From: Anaerolineae bacterium
GTDB lineage: Bacteria > Chloroflexota > Anaerolineae > Aggregatilineales > Phototrophicaceae
Reading direction: 5' to 3'
Assembly: GCA_022841825.1 (NCBI GenBank)
Contig: JALHQT010000001.1
Coordinates: 620,001 to 684,000, forward strand
DNA: 64,000 nucleotides
Every line of letters starts with the position of its first letter. The stretch's first letter is position 1. The notes below the pieces were generated by a model. The model was not told where the DNA came from and made no database searches. It was given only the letters and a program-made list of their open reading frames with translations. This document shows positions 42,883 through 52,361 of the stretch, one piece after another. Made by a program: the position numbers and the translations under genes.

Positions 42883-44133
42883 GTGATCCAGGAAGCAATC
42901 CAGCAAATTCACGACTGGCTCATGGTCGGAGATGTCCGCCGGGCAGAGACTGCCATTGCGAAATTGCTGCGCTCCGATCTGAATTCTTCAGACGAAGCAA
43001 GGGTCATCGTCATGCGCGCGCGCGCACGGCTGTTGGCGGCACGACCGGAAGAAGCGCTGGATGACATTTCATCCGCAAAGGCAAGAATTGACGACCCAGC
43101 TTTTCAAACGGAGATCCTCGAACTCGCTGGAGATGCGCATTTCGCTCGCTTCGAGCTTGCCAGCGTCGGATTCGCGGATCGCAGCCATGTCCGCGCCGCG
43201 CAGGAGTGCTACACCACCCTCATCCGCGAACATCCCGACTACCCCAATCTTGGCTGGATACATTATCAGTCTGGGCGCATCTATCTCACCGAGGGTCAGC
43301 CTGCCGCAGCCCTGCAATGTTTCGTACAGGCATTGCTAAATCCAAGTGCGAACCCGGCACTTACCGCCTATTGTTTTGAACGCCTGGGGTTTATTCACGT
43401 TTATGAGCAGCGCGAGCTTCCGCGCGCGCTCGGCTTCCTTGATAAGGCGCTCTATACCTACCCCAGAACCGCAGCACCTGTCTGGATCGTGCGCCTGCAG
43501 ACCCTTCGTGCGCGTGTGCTCAGAGAACTCGGACGACTGGCAGAGGCGATCAACGCAATTGAGACTGCAATCGAGATCGCACAACAAACGGACGAAAATC
43601 GCATCGCGCTCGCTGACACACTGCTCACGGCAGGCGAACTCTATTCACAGGTCACTGCCCATGACAGAGATGTTGTATCGCGCTTGCAGCACTATTTACA
43701 GATCACGCGCAAGCCGCTGGGTGTTGATGTGGCTTGGTCGCGCGTTCACGAAATGCTCGGCAATGCCTATTTCAACCTCGGTCAATACGCCGCCGCGGCT
43801 GGTGCCTACCAGGACGCCTTGACTTACAATCCCTATCACCCCTGGGAAACAACGCTCCAGTATCAGACCGCGCGCGCATATTACCAGTCGGATGATTACG
43901 ACCGAGCTATCGAAGCGATTGAAAAGCTGCTCAAAGCAGCCGAGATGGAAGGTCAGGCAGTCACCGATTACCGCATCTATGACGTGCTGGCGAGCGCCCA
44001 GTTCGCGCGCAAGCGCTATGCAGAAGCGCTCACAGCCTACGACCATGCGCTGTCGCTCACACCACCCCCGGCAGATCTCGACAAGCTGAAGCGCTATCGT
44101 CAGTTCGCCGCCGAACTCATGGGGCAGGCGTAA
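42883..44133 (+). CDS. TPR-repeat protein
   Basis: 416 residues, soluble, made of tetratricopeptide-like helix pairs along its whole length. Clear repeats include LGWIHYQSGRIYLTEGQPAAALQCFVQALLNP, AWSRVHEMLGNAYFNLGQYAAAAGAYQDALTYNP and RIYDVLASAQFARKRYAEALTAYDHALSLTP, with the canonical Gly/Ala/Pro pattern. No catalytic or membrane domain. The start is GTG at 42883, six bases after AGGAA. Such proteins scaffold complexes; the partner is unknown. TrmFO follows on the same strand with its own promoter. Confidence 0.82.
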   Translation: MIQEAIQQIHDWLMVGDVRRAETAIAKLLRSDLNSSDEARVIVMRARARLLAARPEEALDDISSAKARIDDPAFQTEILELAGDAHFARFELASVGFADRSHVRAAQECYTTLIREHPDYPNLGWIHYQSGRIYLTEGQPAAALQCFVQALLNPSANPALTAYCFERLGFIHVYEQRELPRALGFLDKALYTYPRTAAPVWIVRLQTLRARVLRELGRLAEAINAIETAIEIAQQTDENRIALADTLLTAGELYSQVTAHDRDVVSRLQHYLQITRKPLGVDVAWSRVHEMLGNAYFNLGQYAAAAGAYQDALTYNPYHPWETTLQYQTARAYYQSDDYDRAIEAIEKLLKAAEMEGQAVTDYRIYDVLASAQFARKRYAEALTAYDHALSLTPPPADLDKLKRYRQFAAELMGQA

Positions 44134-44153
44134 GCCGCGGTCATGGCTGTGGA

Positions 44154-44182
44154 TTGAGAAGACCAGGTGCATCAACTAAAAT
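44154..44182 (+). promoter_or_regulatory. Promoter of trmFO
   Basis: TTGAGA, exactly 17 bases, TAAAAT. The ATG at 44212 lies 30 bases further, with AAGGTGG in between. Confidence 0.65.
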
Positions 44183-44211
44183 GCCGTCCGTGAGCACAGA
44201 TAAGGTGGATT

Positions 44212-45573
44212 ATGGCAGCGTCAGTCACGGTCATTGGTGGTGGATTAGCAGGAACTGAGGCTGCCTGGCAAATTGCACAGCGAGGCATTCATGTCGCGCT
44301 CTACGAAATGCGCCCAACGCGGCAAACGGGCGCGCATGTCAGTGACCGCCTTGCCGAACTCGTGTGCAGCAACTCATTTGGCAGCAAACTTCCCGACCGC
44401 GCTTCAGGCTTGCTCAAGACCGAGTGCCAGCGCCTGGGCTGTCTTCTGCTTGACATCGCAGATCAGACCGCTGTTCCCGCGGGCGGCGCGCTTGCCGTAG
44501 ACCGCGAGGCATTCGCCCAGCGCGTCACGGATGTCATTGCCAACCACCCACGTATCACCCTCATACGCGAAGAAATGCCCACCATCCCGGAGACGCCCAC
44601 GATTATCGCGTCGGGACCGCTCACATCAGAGGCGCTTTCCGGCGAGATCGCAAAGTTGAGCGGCTCTGAATACCTGTACTTCTATGACGCAATCTCCCCG
44701 ATTGTCACGTTGGAAAGCATCGACTTCGGGATCGCCTTTCGCGCCAGTCGCTACGAGCGCGGTGATGAGGAAGAAGGCGACTACGTCAACTGCCCGATGA
44801 ATCGTGACGAGTACGAAGCATTTGTTGACGCGCTGCTGATCGGCGAGACAATCGAACTGAAGCAGTTCGAACGTGAAGACCCGCACTTCTTTGAAGGCTG
44901 CTTACCTATCGAGCAAATTGCCGCGCGCGGGCGTGATTCGCTGGCATATGGACCCATGCGTCCGATAGGACTGCGCGATCCTCGCACGGGCAAGCGCCCA
45001 CACGCCGTCGTGCAATTACGCAAAGACAATCTGATCGGCTCACTCTACAATATCGTCGGATTTCAAACCAATCTCAAGTGGGGCGACCAGAAGCGCATCT
45101 TGCAGATGATCCCCGGTTTGGGCAGCGCAGACTTTGTCCGCTACGGCATGATGCACCGGAATACGTTCATCAACTCCCCCACACTGCTCTATCCGACGTT
45201 ACAGTTCAGAAAGCGCGACGACCTGTACTTTGCTGGACAAATCACAGGCGTGGAAGGCTATATGGGTAACGTCGCGACAGGCTTACTTGCCGGGATCAAC
45301 ACGGCACGCTTGATGGCAGGCGAGGAACCTTTTGCGCTGCCCAAGACGACCATGCTCGGGGCGCTGTGCCATTACGTCACACATGCCGAACCCACGAACT
45401 TCCAGCCCATGAAGGCAAACTTCGGCATCATGCCGCCGTTGGGCACGCCCATCAAGGACAAACGAGTGCGTTATCAAACATACGTGAATCGAGCACTCGC
45501 CGACCTTGAGGCAGCCGTCGAAGCAGCAGGTGTCACAACCGGAACGGCATCCGGCGAAACCGCCGCCCCGTGA
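44212..45573 (+). CDS. trmFO: tRNA uracil-54 methyltransferase, folate-dependent (TrmFO)
   Basis: 453 residues, typical size. Methylates U54 in the tRNA T-loop using methylenetetrahydrofolate and FAD. Seen: the N-terminal FAD site [36 protein letters not shown] with its conserved Cys, the FYDAISPIV segment, [25 protein letters not shown] and the C-terminal FAD-binding block [24 protein letters not shown]. The last 41 bases overlap the convergent molybdenum hydroxylase gene; the affected C-terminal residues ([10 protein letters not shown]) are low complexity. Confidence 0.97.
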   Translation: MAASVTVIGGGLAGTEAAWQIAQRGIHVALYEMRPTRQTGAHVSDRLAELVCSNSFGSKLPDRASGLLKTECQRLGCLLLDIADQTAVPAGGALAVDREAFAQRVTDVIANHPRITLIREEMPTIPETPTIIASGPLTSEALSGEIAKLSGSEYLYFYDAISPIVTLESIDFGIAFRASRYERGDEEEGDYVNCPMNRDEYEAFVDALLIGETIELKQFEREDPHFFEGCLPIEQIAARGRDSLAYGPMRPIGLRDPRTGKRPHAVVQLRKDNLIGSLYNIVGFQTNLKWGDQKRILQMIPGLGSADFVRYGMMHRNTFINSPTLLYPTLQFRKRDDLYFAGQITGVEGYMGNVATGLLAGINTARLMAGEEPFALPKTTMLGALCHYVTHAEPTNFQPMKANFGIMPPLGTPIKDKRVRYQTYVNRALADLEAAVEAAGVTTGTASGETAAP

Positions 45574-47734
45574 TCGCTGCCAGCGCGTTGGCAATCGCGG
45601 GCGGAACAGCACCAACAACCGGTTCGCCTAGACCTCCAACGGGCGTATCGCCGCTGCTGATCGGGAGGACGGTGATCTCCGGAGTCTGCGCAATCGTCAG
45701 CAGCGGATAACCGTCGAAATTCTGACTGGTTGACATGCCATTCGCGATCACTTGCTCCTCAATCAGCGCAGAGCCAACGCCCCAGACGATACTTCCCTGA
45801 ACCTGGGCAGCGGCTCCATCCGGGTTGACCACCAAGCCCGGATCAACAGCGCACCATACGCGCTCGACGCGAATGTTCGCATCTGTGACCGACACTTCCG
45901 CGACCACCCCCACGACGGTTCCACGATCATAAGCGGATGCAAATCCCAGCCCGCGCCCGGCAGGCAGCGAGTCACGCTCGTGCCATCCCGATGCATCCGC
46001 GACGGCGTTAAGCACCGTCGAGAAACGCTCGCCTAACTCGCCTTCCGGCAGATACCGAAGCCTGAAATCAAGCGCATCACTGGACGTCGCTTCGGCGAGT
46101 TCATCAATGAAGCTCTCAATCGCAAATGTATTTGGAAAAGACCCCAAACCGCGCCAGTAGGCAGTGGGCACAGGGATCGGGCAGTGATGGTAGACCACGC
46201 GCCGATTCGGAATTGCGTAGTGGATCAGTCCGCCATAGGCTGCCAGCGGGTCAGTTCCAAGCACGGTGCCCAGAAACGCGCTGCCCACCTGCGGATTCAG
46301 CAGAATGTCGCTGCTGGCAATTTCGTGATGTATTGCCAGCACTTCGCCCGCATCGCTCACAGTCGCCCAAAGGAAATTGGCAGCAGGTGGTCTCCGATAG
46401 CCGTAGCGGGTATCTTCCTCGCGCGTCCACCCCACATGCACGGGCACACCTGCCGCCTGCGAAAGAAGCGCCGCCTCAACCCCCACATCAACGCCGGTCT
46501 TGCGACCAAAACCGCCGCCCACCATCGTCGGGACGACGTGAATGGCTTGCTCGTCAAGAGCGATTGCCGCGGCGATTCGCTCACGAGTCAGCCCAGGTGC
46601 CTGGGTTGAGCAGAAAATCATCGCCCGGTCACCCTGCACATGCGCGGCAGCGGCTTGGGGTTCCATTTGTGCATGGATAGCCATCGGGACGCGATAGGCT
46701 GCTTCAACACGCCGCCCACCTGCGCCATCGACATCTCCGTCACGTTGAATCAGCGTCCCACCTTCACGCGGGACGGATACAATCGCCTCGATCTCTGGCT
46801 GAGTAATCGTCGTCCCACCCTCCCACTCGAGATCGAGATGTTCAAGGGCAGCCCGCGCCTTCCGACGCGACTCCGCGACGACGCCAGCAAATCCGTCCTG
46901 AATGACCACCGCAAACACACCAGGCTGCGACTCCGCGTCGCCCGCTGCCGCACGCTTGAGTGTCGCGCCATACTGCGGCGGGCGTGCTACCGCACCATAG
47001 AGCATGCCGTCCAGGCGCACATCGTAGCCGTACATAGCGCGCCCGGTCACCTTGTCGCGCAGGTCTACACGCTGTACCGACTGACCAATATAGCGAAACT
47101 CTGAGGAGGGCTTTAGGGCAGCCTGAGTTGTGGGCAGCACCCACTCGCCTTGCTTTGCTGCGATGATTTCGCCATAGGTCAGCCGCCTCTGCTCATCCTC
47201 CACGACAAACACCGCACTGTTCCCCACACGCACCGCTGCGACATCCAGACCAAACTGACGTGCCCCTTCGACGCGCAGCATCTCGCGCAGAGTCGCACCA
47301 ATCTCTCGAATGGGTGCGTAGAGCGACGTGACCGACGTGCTACCAAACGTGAAGATCAACTGAGGATCAAAACCGCGCTCAGTATCCGCCTGCCGAGCGG
47401 TCACCTGCTGCCAATCAAGTTCCATCTCGTCCGCAGCGATCTGCGCCAGCGTCGTGTGAATCCCCTGCCCCAGTTCGACCTTCGGGATATACAGATATGC
47501 CTGGTTATCTGCGCCAATCTCAATCCACACAAACGGAGACTCAGGCGGTGGCGAGGTCGGGGCATCTCCGCTGAGGAAAGCCTGATTGATGCGCAGTCGT
47601 GCTTCGCGCACGATCGTCGGACCTCCGATGACAACACCAACCGCCAGCGCTGCCGTCCCGCCCCCCAACACCTTCAGGAATGTCCGGCGGTTCATCCCAC
47701 GCTTTTCCGGTTTTGACTGTTCCGTGTCGCTCAT
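45533..47734 (-). CDS. Molybdopterin-binding large subunit of an aldehyde/isoquinoline oxidoreductase (IorB-like)
   Basis: 733 residues, xanthine-oxidase superfamily. Tat signal [18 protein letters not shown] near residue 16 directs the folded enzyme across the membrane. Seen: the aldehyde oxidase-type domains with [61 protein letters not shown], and near the C-terminus the catalytic Glu in [25 protein letters not shown]. With the adjacent 2Fe-2S subunit it forms a two-subunit hydroxylase that oxidises an aldehyde or N-heterocycle, with electrons leaving probably through cytochrome c. No FAD subunit or cofactor-insertion gene is next to it. The substrate cannot be deduced. Confidence 0.92.
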   Translation of the reverse strand: MSDTEQSKPEKRGMNRRTFLKVLGGGTAALAVGVVIGGPTIVREARLRINQAFLSGDAPTSPPPESPFVWIEIGADNQAYLYIPKVELGQGIHTTLAQIAADEMELDWQQVTARQADTERGFDPQLIFTFGSTSVTSLYAPIREIGATLREMLRVEGARQFGLDVAAVRVGNSAVFVVEDEQRRLTYGEIIAAKQGEWVLPTTQAALKPSSEFRYIGQSVQRVDLRDKVTGRAMYGYDVRLDGMLYGAVARPPQYGATLKRAAAGDAESQPGVFAVVIQDGFAGVVAESRRKARAALEHLDLEWEGGTTITQPEIEAIVSVPREGGTLIQRDGDVDGAGGRRVEAAYRVPMAIHAQMEPQAAAAHVQGDRAMIFCSTQAPGLTRERIAAAIALDEQAIHVVPTMVGGGFGRKTGVDVGVEAALLSQAAGVPVHVGWTREEDTRYGYRRPPAANFLWATVSDAGEVLAIHHEIASSDILLNPQVGSAFLGTVLGTDPLAAYGGLIHYAIPNRRVVYHHCPIPVPTAYWRGLGSFPNTFAIESFIDELAEATSSDALDFRLRYLPEGELGERFSTVLNAVADASGWHERDSLPAGRGLGFASAYDRGTVVGVVAEVSVTDANIRVERVWCAVDPGLVVNPDGAAAQVQGSIVWGVGSALIEEQVIANGMSTSQNFDGYPLLTIAQTPEITVLPISSGDTPVGGLGEPVVGAVPPAIANALAAITGRRFRRMPFRL

Positions 47735-47737
47735 CGT

Positions 47738-48220
47738 CTATGCCTCCCCACGTTCGCGAGCCAGTTCAGCCGCGCGTGCGACAGCCACTTTGATGCGCGT
47801 GTAACACCCGCAGCGGCAGTAGTTTGCCCCCATCGCAACATTGATTTCTTCATCCGTAGGCGCAGCATTGGTCTCGATGAAAGCCGCTGCTGTCATCATC
47901 TGCCCACTCATGCACCAGGCGCATTGCGGCACCTGTTCGTCGATGAATGCCTGCTGCACGGGATGCAGCACTTCCACGTCATCGACAAGCTGGGCAAGCC
48001 CTTCGATGGTCGTGATTGCACGCCCTTCAATGGTGCTAACGGGCGTAACGCAGCTCCTGGTCGCCACCCCATCAAGATGCACGGTGCAGGAGCCACAGAT
48101 TCCCAAGCCACAGCCATACTTGGTGCCGGTCAGCCCCAGTGCATCGCGCAGCACCCACAGCAGCGGTTCATCTGGCTCTGCGTCAACCTCATAGGCTCGC
48201 CCATTGATACTCAGTTGCAT
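47738..48220 (-). CDS. 2Fe-2S small subunit of the molybdenum hydroxylase (IorA-like)
   Basis: 160 residues. N-terminal plant-type ferredoxin domain with the cluster ligands in KYGCGLGICGSCTVHLDG and later RSC; C-terminal four-helix [2Fe-2S] domain with QCAWCMSGQMM and NYCRCGCYTRI. It passes electrons from the molybdenum site. Its stop lies three bases before the large-subunit start, so the pair is cotranscribed; the subunit has no own signal peptide and is probably exported with its Tat-tagged partner. Confidence 0.95.
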   Translation of the reverse strand: MQLSINGRAYEVDAEPDEPLLWVLRDALGLTGTKYGCGLGICGSCTVHLDGVATRSCVTPVSTIEGRAITTIEGLAQLVDDVEVLHPVQQAFIDEQVPQCAWCMSGQMMTAAAFIETNAAPTDEEINVAMGANYCRCGCYTRIKVAVARAAELARERGEA

Positions 48221-48316
48221 AGATAAGCTCTCCAGTCAGATGGACAGATGACTTTGGGCGAGAGTAGCACAAAAGCCCACACAAAACGAAACACAACCCG
48301 AACGACGCTGCTGCGC

Positions 48317-48322
48317 TATAAT
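48317..48322 (+). promoter_or_regulatory. Candidate -10 box of the aminotransferase gene
   Basis: TATAAT in GCTATAATGCG, 36 bases before the ATG at 48359; the -35 region is weak. Confidence 0.45.
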
Positions 48323-48358
48323 GCGTCCATAAATCACTTCACCAGCGGAGAGCACTCA

Positions 48359-49531
48359 ATGCCAACCCCGGCTGCGCGCCTCACACGTTTGACGACATAT
48401 CCCCTTGCTGTTCTGGGTGCGCGTGTCCAGCAAATGTTGGCAAAAGGCATCCCCGTCATCCGTCTCGACATTGGTAGTCCAGATATGCCACCCTCGGCAA
48501 ATGTCGTCGAAACGCTGGCGAATGCCGCCTGCCGTGACGATGCGCACGGCTATGCAGGCTACAAGGGTACTCCGGCGATCCGTCGCGCATTTGCCGATTA
48601 CTATTCGCGCAGGTTTGGCGTCGAACTAGATCCGGAGCGCGAAATCCTGCCACTCCTGGGAAGTAAAGAAGGCATTGTAAATCTCTGCCTCGCCTATCTC
48701 GATGAAGGCGATATCGCGCTCGTGCCCTCAATTGGTTATCCCTCTTATTCGCTGGGGGCGCTCCTTGCAGGTGCAGAAGTCCACTGGATGCCCATTTCTG
48801 AAGAAAATGGCTACCTGCCCGATTTCGACGCCATTCCTGAACATGCGCTGGATCGCGCGAAACTCCTGTGGGTGAACTATCCCAACAACCCAACAGGGGC
48901 GACCGTCGGCATCGAGTTCTACCAACGTGCGGTCGAATTCTGCGAACGTCATGATTTGCTGCTTGCGTCCGATAATCCCTACGCCGACGTGACGTTTGAC
49001 CAGTATCGTGCCCCTAGCGCCTTGCAGGTTGACGGCGCAAAGCGTCATACGGTCGAGTTCACGTCAATGAGCAAGACGTTCAATATGGCGGGATGGCGTG
49101 TCGGTGCTGCGGTCGGCAATCCCGATTGCATCAAAAACCTACTCCAGGTCAAGAGTAACGTGGACAGTGGGCACTTCATCCCCATTTATGAGGCGGCAGC
49201 ATACGCGCTGCGCGAAACATCCGACGAGTGGATGGCGCAGCGCAACAGAATCTATCAGCGCCGCCGTGATGTACTGCTTGCCGCGCTACCGGAAATTGGA
49301 CTGACGGCTCAGGTGCCGCGCGGCTCGCTCTATGTGTGGGGGCGAGTCCCCACCGGGATGCTGGGCGCGGATTACTGTACGCAAGCGCTTGAACATGCGC
49401 ATGTCGCCCTCGTCCCTGGTGATGCCTACGGACCAGACGGCACGAACTACGTTCGCATCAGCATCGGTATGGACGACGCGCATTTTGATGAGGCAATTTC
49501 TCGACTCAGGCGTTGGTGGGCAGCGCGTTAG
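48359..49531 (+). CDS. PLP-dependent aminotransferase class I/II
   Basis: About 390 residues. Seen: RLDIGSPDMPPS near the N-terminus, GYAGYKGTPAIRRAFADYY, WVNYPNNPTGAT, ASDNPYADVTFD and the PLP lysine in FTSMSKTFNMAGWRVG, with the C-terminal Arg in NYVRISIG. The overall pattern is like LL-diaminopimelate aminotransferase (DapL) and related aspartate/alanine enzymes, but the substrate cannot be fixed. The ATG at 48359 follows GGAGAG. The gene stops 47 bases before the chosen hflX start. Confidence 0.93.
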   Translation: MPTPAARLTRLTTYPLAVLGARVQQMLAKGIPVIRLDIGSPDMPPSANVVETLANAACRDDAHGYAGYKGTPAIRRAFADYYSRRFGVELDPEREILPLLGSKEGIVNLCLAYLDEGDIALVPSIGYPSYSLGALLAGAEVHWMPISEENGYLPDFDAIPEHALDRAKLLWVNYPNNPTGATVGIEFYQRAVEFCERHDLLLASDNPYADVTFDQYRAPSALQVDGAKRHTVEFTSMSKTFNMAGWRVGAAVGNPDCIKNLLQVKSNVDSGHFIPIYEAAAYALRETSDEWMAQRNRIYQRRRDVLLAALPEIGLTAQVPRGSLYVWGRVPTGMLGADYCTQALEHAHVALVPGDAYGPDGTNYVRISIGMDDAHFDEAISRLRRWWAAR

Positions 49532-49544
49532 CCACCTTGCCCCT

Positions 49545-49572
49545 TTGCGCCGCCCGCATTCGCACTTACACT
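49545..49572 (+). promoter_or_regulatory. Candidate promoter of hflX
   Basis: TTGCGC, 16 bases, TACACT, ending six bases before the ATG at 49579. If used, the mRNA would be leaderless, in agreement with the lack of a ribosome-binding site. Confidence 0.3.
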
Positions 49573-49578
49573 TACGCT

Positions 49579-50904
49579 ATGCATCAAGTCACATCTACAA
49601 CCCCACTTCCGGAGCGCGCTATACTCGTCGCCGTGAATGAAAAGGGCAGCCGGCCACTTATGTCGCTTACCGATTCACTGCGCGAATTGGAACTACTCGC
49701 CGATACAGCCGGCATGTCCGTCGTCGGGCAGGTTACACAGAATGTCAGTCGCATTGATCCGGCAACGTTCGTTGGCAGTGGCAAGGTCGAAGAGATAAAG
49801 GATCTTCTGCTTGCCACCGACACCAAAGCCGTCGTCTTCGACGACGAACTCTCACCTCGTCATCAGCGCGAATTGGAAGAGCGCTTCGGTATCGACACAA
49901 AAGTCCTCGACCGGAGCGCCCTAATCCTCGACATCTTTGCTCAGCACGCCCGAACCCGCGAAGGAGCGCTTCAGGTCGAACTGGCACAATACGAATACCG
50001 ACTCCCCCGCTTGACCCGCGCCTGGACGCATCTCTCGCGGCAGGCAGGCGGTAGCGGTGGTCGCGGCGGCAACGGTGGCGTTGGGTTGCGTGGTCCCGGC
50101 GAAACGCAGCTCGAAGTCGATCAGCGCGATATCAATCGCCGCATCAGCAAGCTCAAGAAAGAGCTTCTACAGGTGCGCGAGCATCGCAAGCGCCATCGTC
50201 AGCAGCGTGAACGCAGCGGCATCCCCCTTGTCGCCTTGGTCGGTTACACCAATGCGGGCAAGTCTTCATTGCTGAAGGCGATCAGTGGCGCGGATGTCTA
50301 CATCGCCGATCAGCTCTTTGCAACACTCGATCCCACCACGCGACGGGTCGATCTGCCAGGGGGTCGCCAGATCTTGCTGACCGACACGGTGGGATTCATC
50401 CAGAAACTGCCAACAACACTCGTCGCAGCGTTTCGAGCCACGCTTGAGGAAATCGCGGAAGCCGACCTGATCCTCACGGTCGTCGACAGTACTGACATAA
50501 ATGCGATCCGCCATATTGAAACCGTTGATGACACACTCGCAGCAATCGAAATTCCCCCAATTCCTCGTATGATTGTGTGGAACAAGATCGACGCGCACGA
50601 CACCATTGATGATGATGCGACCCTGAATTCCCACGGCGGAGACGCCGAATACGTTAGCCAGGTGCGTGTATCGGCGCATTCTGGCGAAGGAATTGCGCAG
50701 CTTCTCGAAACGATTGACAGACTCCTGAGCGAAACACAACGCTCGCTGTCACTCATCATTCCCTATGATCGTGGTGACCTCGTCGCGTTGCTCCATCAAT
50801 CGGCAACCGTGATCAAAGTGGACAACGTTGAGGAAGGCATGCGCATCACAGCCCGCATTCCTCAGGCAATTGCCGCCAAATTCACCCCATACCGCGTGGA
50901 GTAA
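49579..50904 (+). CDS. hflX: Ribosome-splitting GTPase HflX
   Basis: 441 residues from the ATG at 49579; the frame is open 22 codons further up but the family starts here. Seen: the N-terminal HflX domain with NVSRIDPATFVGSGKVEEIKDLL and VFDDELSPRHQRELEE, the glycine-rich linker GGSGGRGGNGGVGLRGPGETQLE, then the G domain: G1 GYTNAGKSSLL, G3 DTVGFIQKLP, G4 NKID. It splits stalled ribosomes. No ribosome-binding site precedes the ATG. A small membrane-protein gene follows after three bases. Confidence 0.95.
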   Translation: MHQVTSTTPLPERAILVAVNEKGSRPLMSLTDSLRELELLADTAGMSVVGQVTQNVSRIDPATFVGSGKVEEIKDLLLATDTKAVVFDDELSPRHQRELEERFGIDTKVLDRSALILDIFAQHARTREGALQVELAQYEYRLPRLTRAWTHLSRQAGGSGGRGGNGGVGLRGPGETQLEVDQRDINRRISKLKKELLQVREHRKRHRQQRERSGIPLVALVGYTNAGKSSLLKAISGADVYIADQLFATLDPTTRRVDLPGGRQILLTDTVGFIQKLPTTLVAAFRATLEEIAEADLILTVVDSTDINAIRHIETVDDTLAAIEIPPIPRMIVWNKIDAHDTIDDDATLNSHGGDAEYVSQVRVSAHSGEGIAQLLETIDRLLSETQRSLSLIIPYDRGDLVALLHQSATVIKVDNVEEGMRITARIPQAIAAKFTPYRVE

Positions 50905-50907
50905 CCT

Positions 50908-51165
50908 ATGTTTCGAGGCATTGACCGTTCCAAGACGCTCTCTCGATCCCTTGAAGGCATGTCAAATACGCTGGCAAAACGGCGTGGTCTCCTCCCGCTT
51001 ATGGGAATACTACTCGTCATCGTCAGCTTCATCATCCGACTGATTATGCCATTCACGGTGGGCTTGCCCGCCTATGCCGTGCTCGATCTCCTCTGGACAA
51101 TCACACATCACCTCGGCATTCTCATGGCACTCATTGGCATCCTGCTCATCGAACCGCTGGGGTGA
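50908..51165 (+). CDS. Small two-helix membrane protein
   Basis: 85 residues. A basic, soluble first third (MFRGIDRSKTLSRSLEGMSNTLAKRRG) and two hydrophobic helices (LLPLMGILLVIVSFIIRLI; LGILMALIGILLIEPLG). I do not recognise the family. It is sandwiched between hflX (three bases upstream) and the GNAT/GIY-YIG gene (whose GTGATCATG start region overlaps its stop), so it is translated as part of that operon and is very probably a real gene. Confidence 0.75.
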   Translation: MFRGIDRSKTLSRSLEGMSNTLAKRRGLLPLMGILLVIVSFIIRLIMPFTVGLPAYAVLDLLWTITHHLGILMALIGILLIEPLG

Positions 51166-51167
51166 TC

Positions 51168-52235
51168 ATGCCTGACATAAGAGTCCTCGGCACGCCTGCC
51201 GAATTCAACCAGATTCCCGACTTGGAAATCGCCGTTTGGGGACTTCCAGCGAAGGACGTGGTATCTGGGAACATCATCCGCGCCATAACGCTGAACGGAG
51301 GCGTCGCGCATGGCGCGTTTGATGGCTCGCGCATGGTTGGCATGTCGCTGGCGCTAGTCGGGCTGCGCAGCAGGAAAGCGATCCTCTGGTCGCACATGGC
51401 AGCCGTCATCCCGGATCTTCAAGGGCAAGGCATCGGATTCGCCATCAAGCAGGCGCAGCGGGATTGGGCATTGGCGCACGGGTACGATGAGATGCGTTGG
51501 ACGTTTGACCCCATCCAACGTGGAAATGCGCACTTCAACCTTCATCTCCTGGGCTGCACGACCGAGATCTACCATGTGGATTTCTATGGCAGCATGGCGG
51601 ATGCCATTAACGTAGCGGCACCGACAGATCGGCTGGAAGCGATCTGGAAGCTCAAGGACGCGCGCGTCAAACAGCTTGCGATTGGCGACCTCCCCCGAAC
51701 ACATAGCGCAGCCACGCTTGAGCAATCCCTCCTTCTCCGCGACGACGCTGGCACGCCTCTACCGCTCCAAGTGCAGCGCTCTCCAGAGTTCGTCTACGTC
51801 CAGATTCCGCGCCGAGCACGCGACCTGGATGCCGCCGGGATGAACGTCTGGCGACACGCTTTGCGTTCTGCGCTGCAAACGGCGTTTGCGAATGGCTACC
51901 GCGCGGTTGACCTGATGGAAAGTGACCAGGGTACGTATTATGTCCTGGAACGTCAGCCCGGCTACGTACTTTATGTAGTTGAATGTGCGGACAGAACGCT
52001 CTACACAGGGATAGCCAGGGACGTGCAGGCGCGTGTGCAGCAGCACAACGCCGGAAAAGGTGCGGCATACACCGCAGCGCGTCGTCCCGTTCGCCTGCTC
52101 GCCGCTTGGTCCTTCCCAAATCGTTCAGCCGCATTGAAGGCAGAGGCATCGTTCAAGAAGCAGTCGCGCGCGCAGAAAACGCAGAACATCAGCAACCAAC
52201 AGGAATTTCAGGGTGGATTGCCTGTGCAGCTTTAG
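51168..52235 (+). CDS. Fusion of a GNAT-type acetyltransferase and a GIY-YIG nuclease domain
   Basis: 355 residues. 1-255: COG3375-like acetyltransferase with VAHGAFDGSRMVGMSLAL, WSHMAAVIPDLQGQGIGFAIKQAQRDWAL (acetyl-CoA loop) and MRWTFDPIQRGNAHFNLHLLG. 265-340: GIY-YIG domain of the YhbQ (UPF0213) type with GYVLYVVECADRTLYTGIA, the basic residue in DVQARVQQHN, GKGAAYTAARRPVRLL and the metal-binding Glu in ALKAEASFKK. In most genomes these are separate small proteins; here they are one. The ATG at 51168 may be replaced by GTG at 51162, which overlaps the previous stop (GTGA). Confidence 0.85.
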   Translation: MPDIRVLGTPAEFNQIPDLEIAVWGLPAKDVVSGNIIRAITLNGGVAHGAFDGSRMVGMSLALVGLRSRKAILWSHMAAVIPDLQGQGIGFAIKQAQRDWALAHGYDEMRWTFDPIQRGNAHFNLHLLGCTTEIYHVDFYGSMADAINVAAPTDRLEAIWKLKDARVKQLAIGDLPRTHSAATLEQSLLLRDDAGTPLPLQVQRSPEFVYVQIPRRARDLDAAGMNVWRHALRSALQTAFANGYRAVDLMESDQGTYYVLERQPGYVLYVVECADRTLYTGIARDVQARVQQHNAGKGAAYTAARRPVRLLAAWSFPNRSAALKAEASFKKQSRAQKTQNISNQQEFQGGLPVQL

Positions 52236-52361
52236 CCTAGTTCAGGCAGATTGTGCAGAAACAACGATTTTTCACCCAAACGGCTGGTCAAGGTGATATT
52301 GCACACCCCTTCACACCTTGTTAACCTTATTAAACAACAAGAGCACTTCAGGAGGCTTGGA

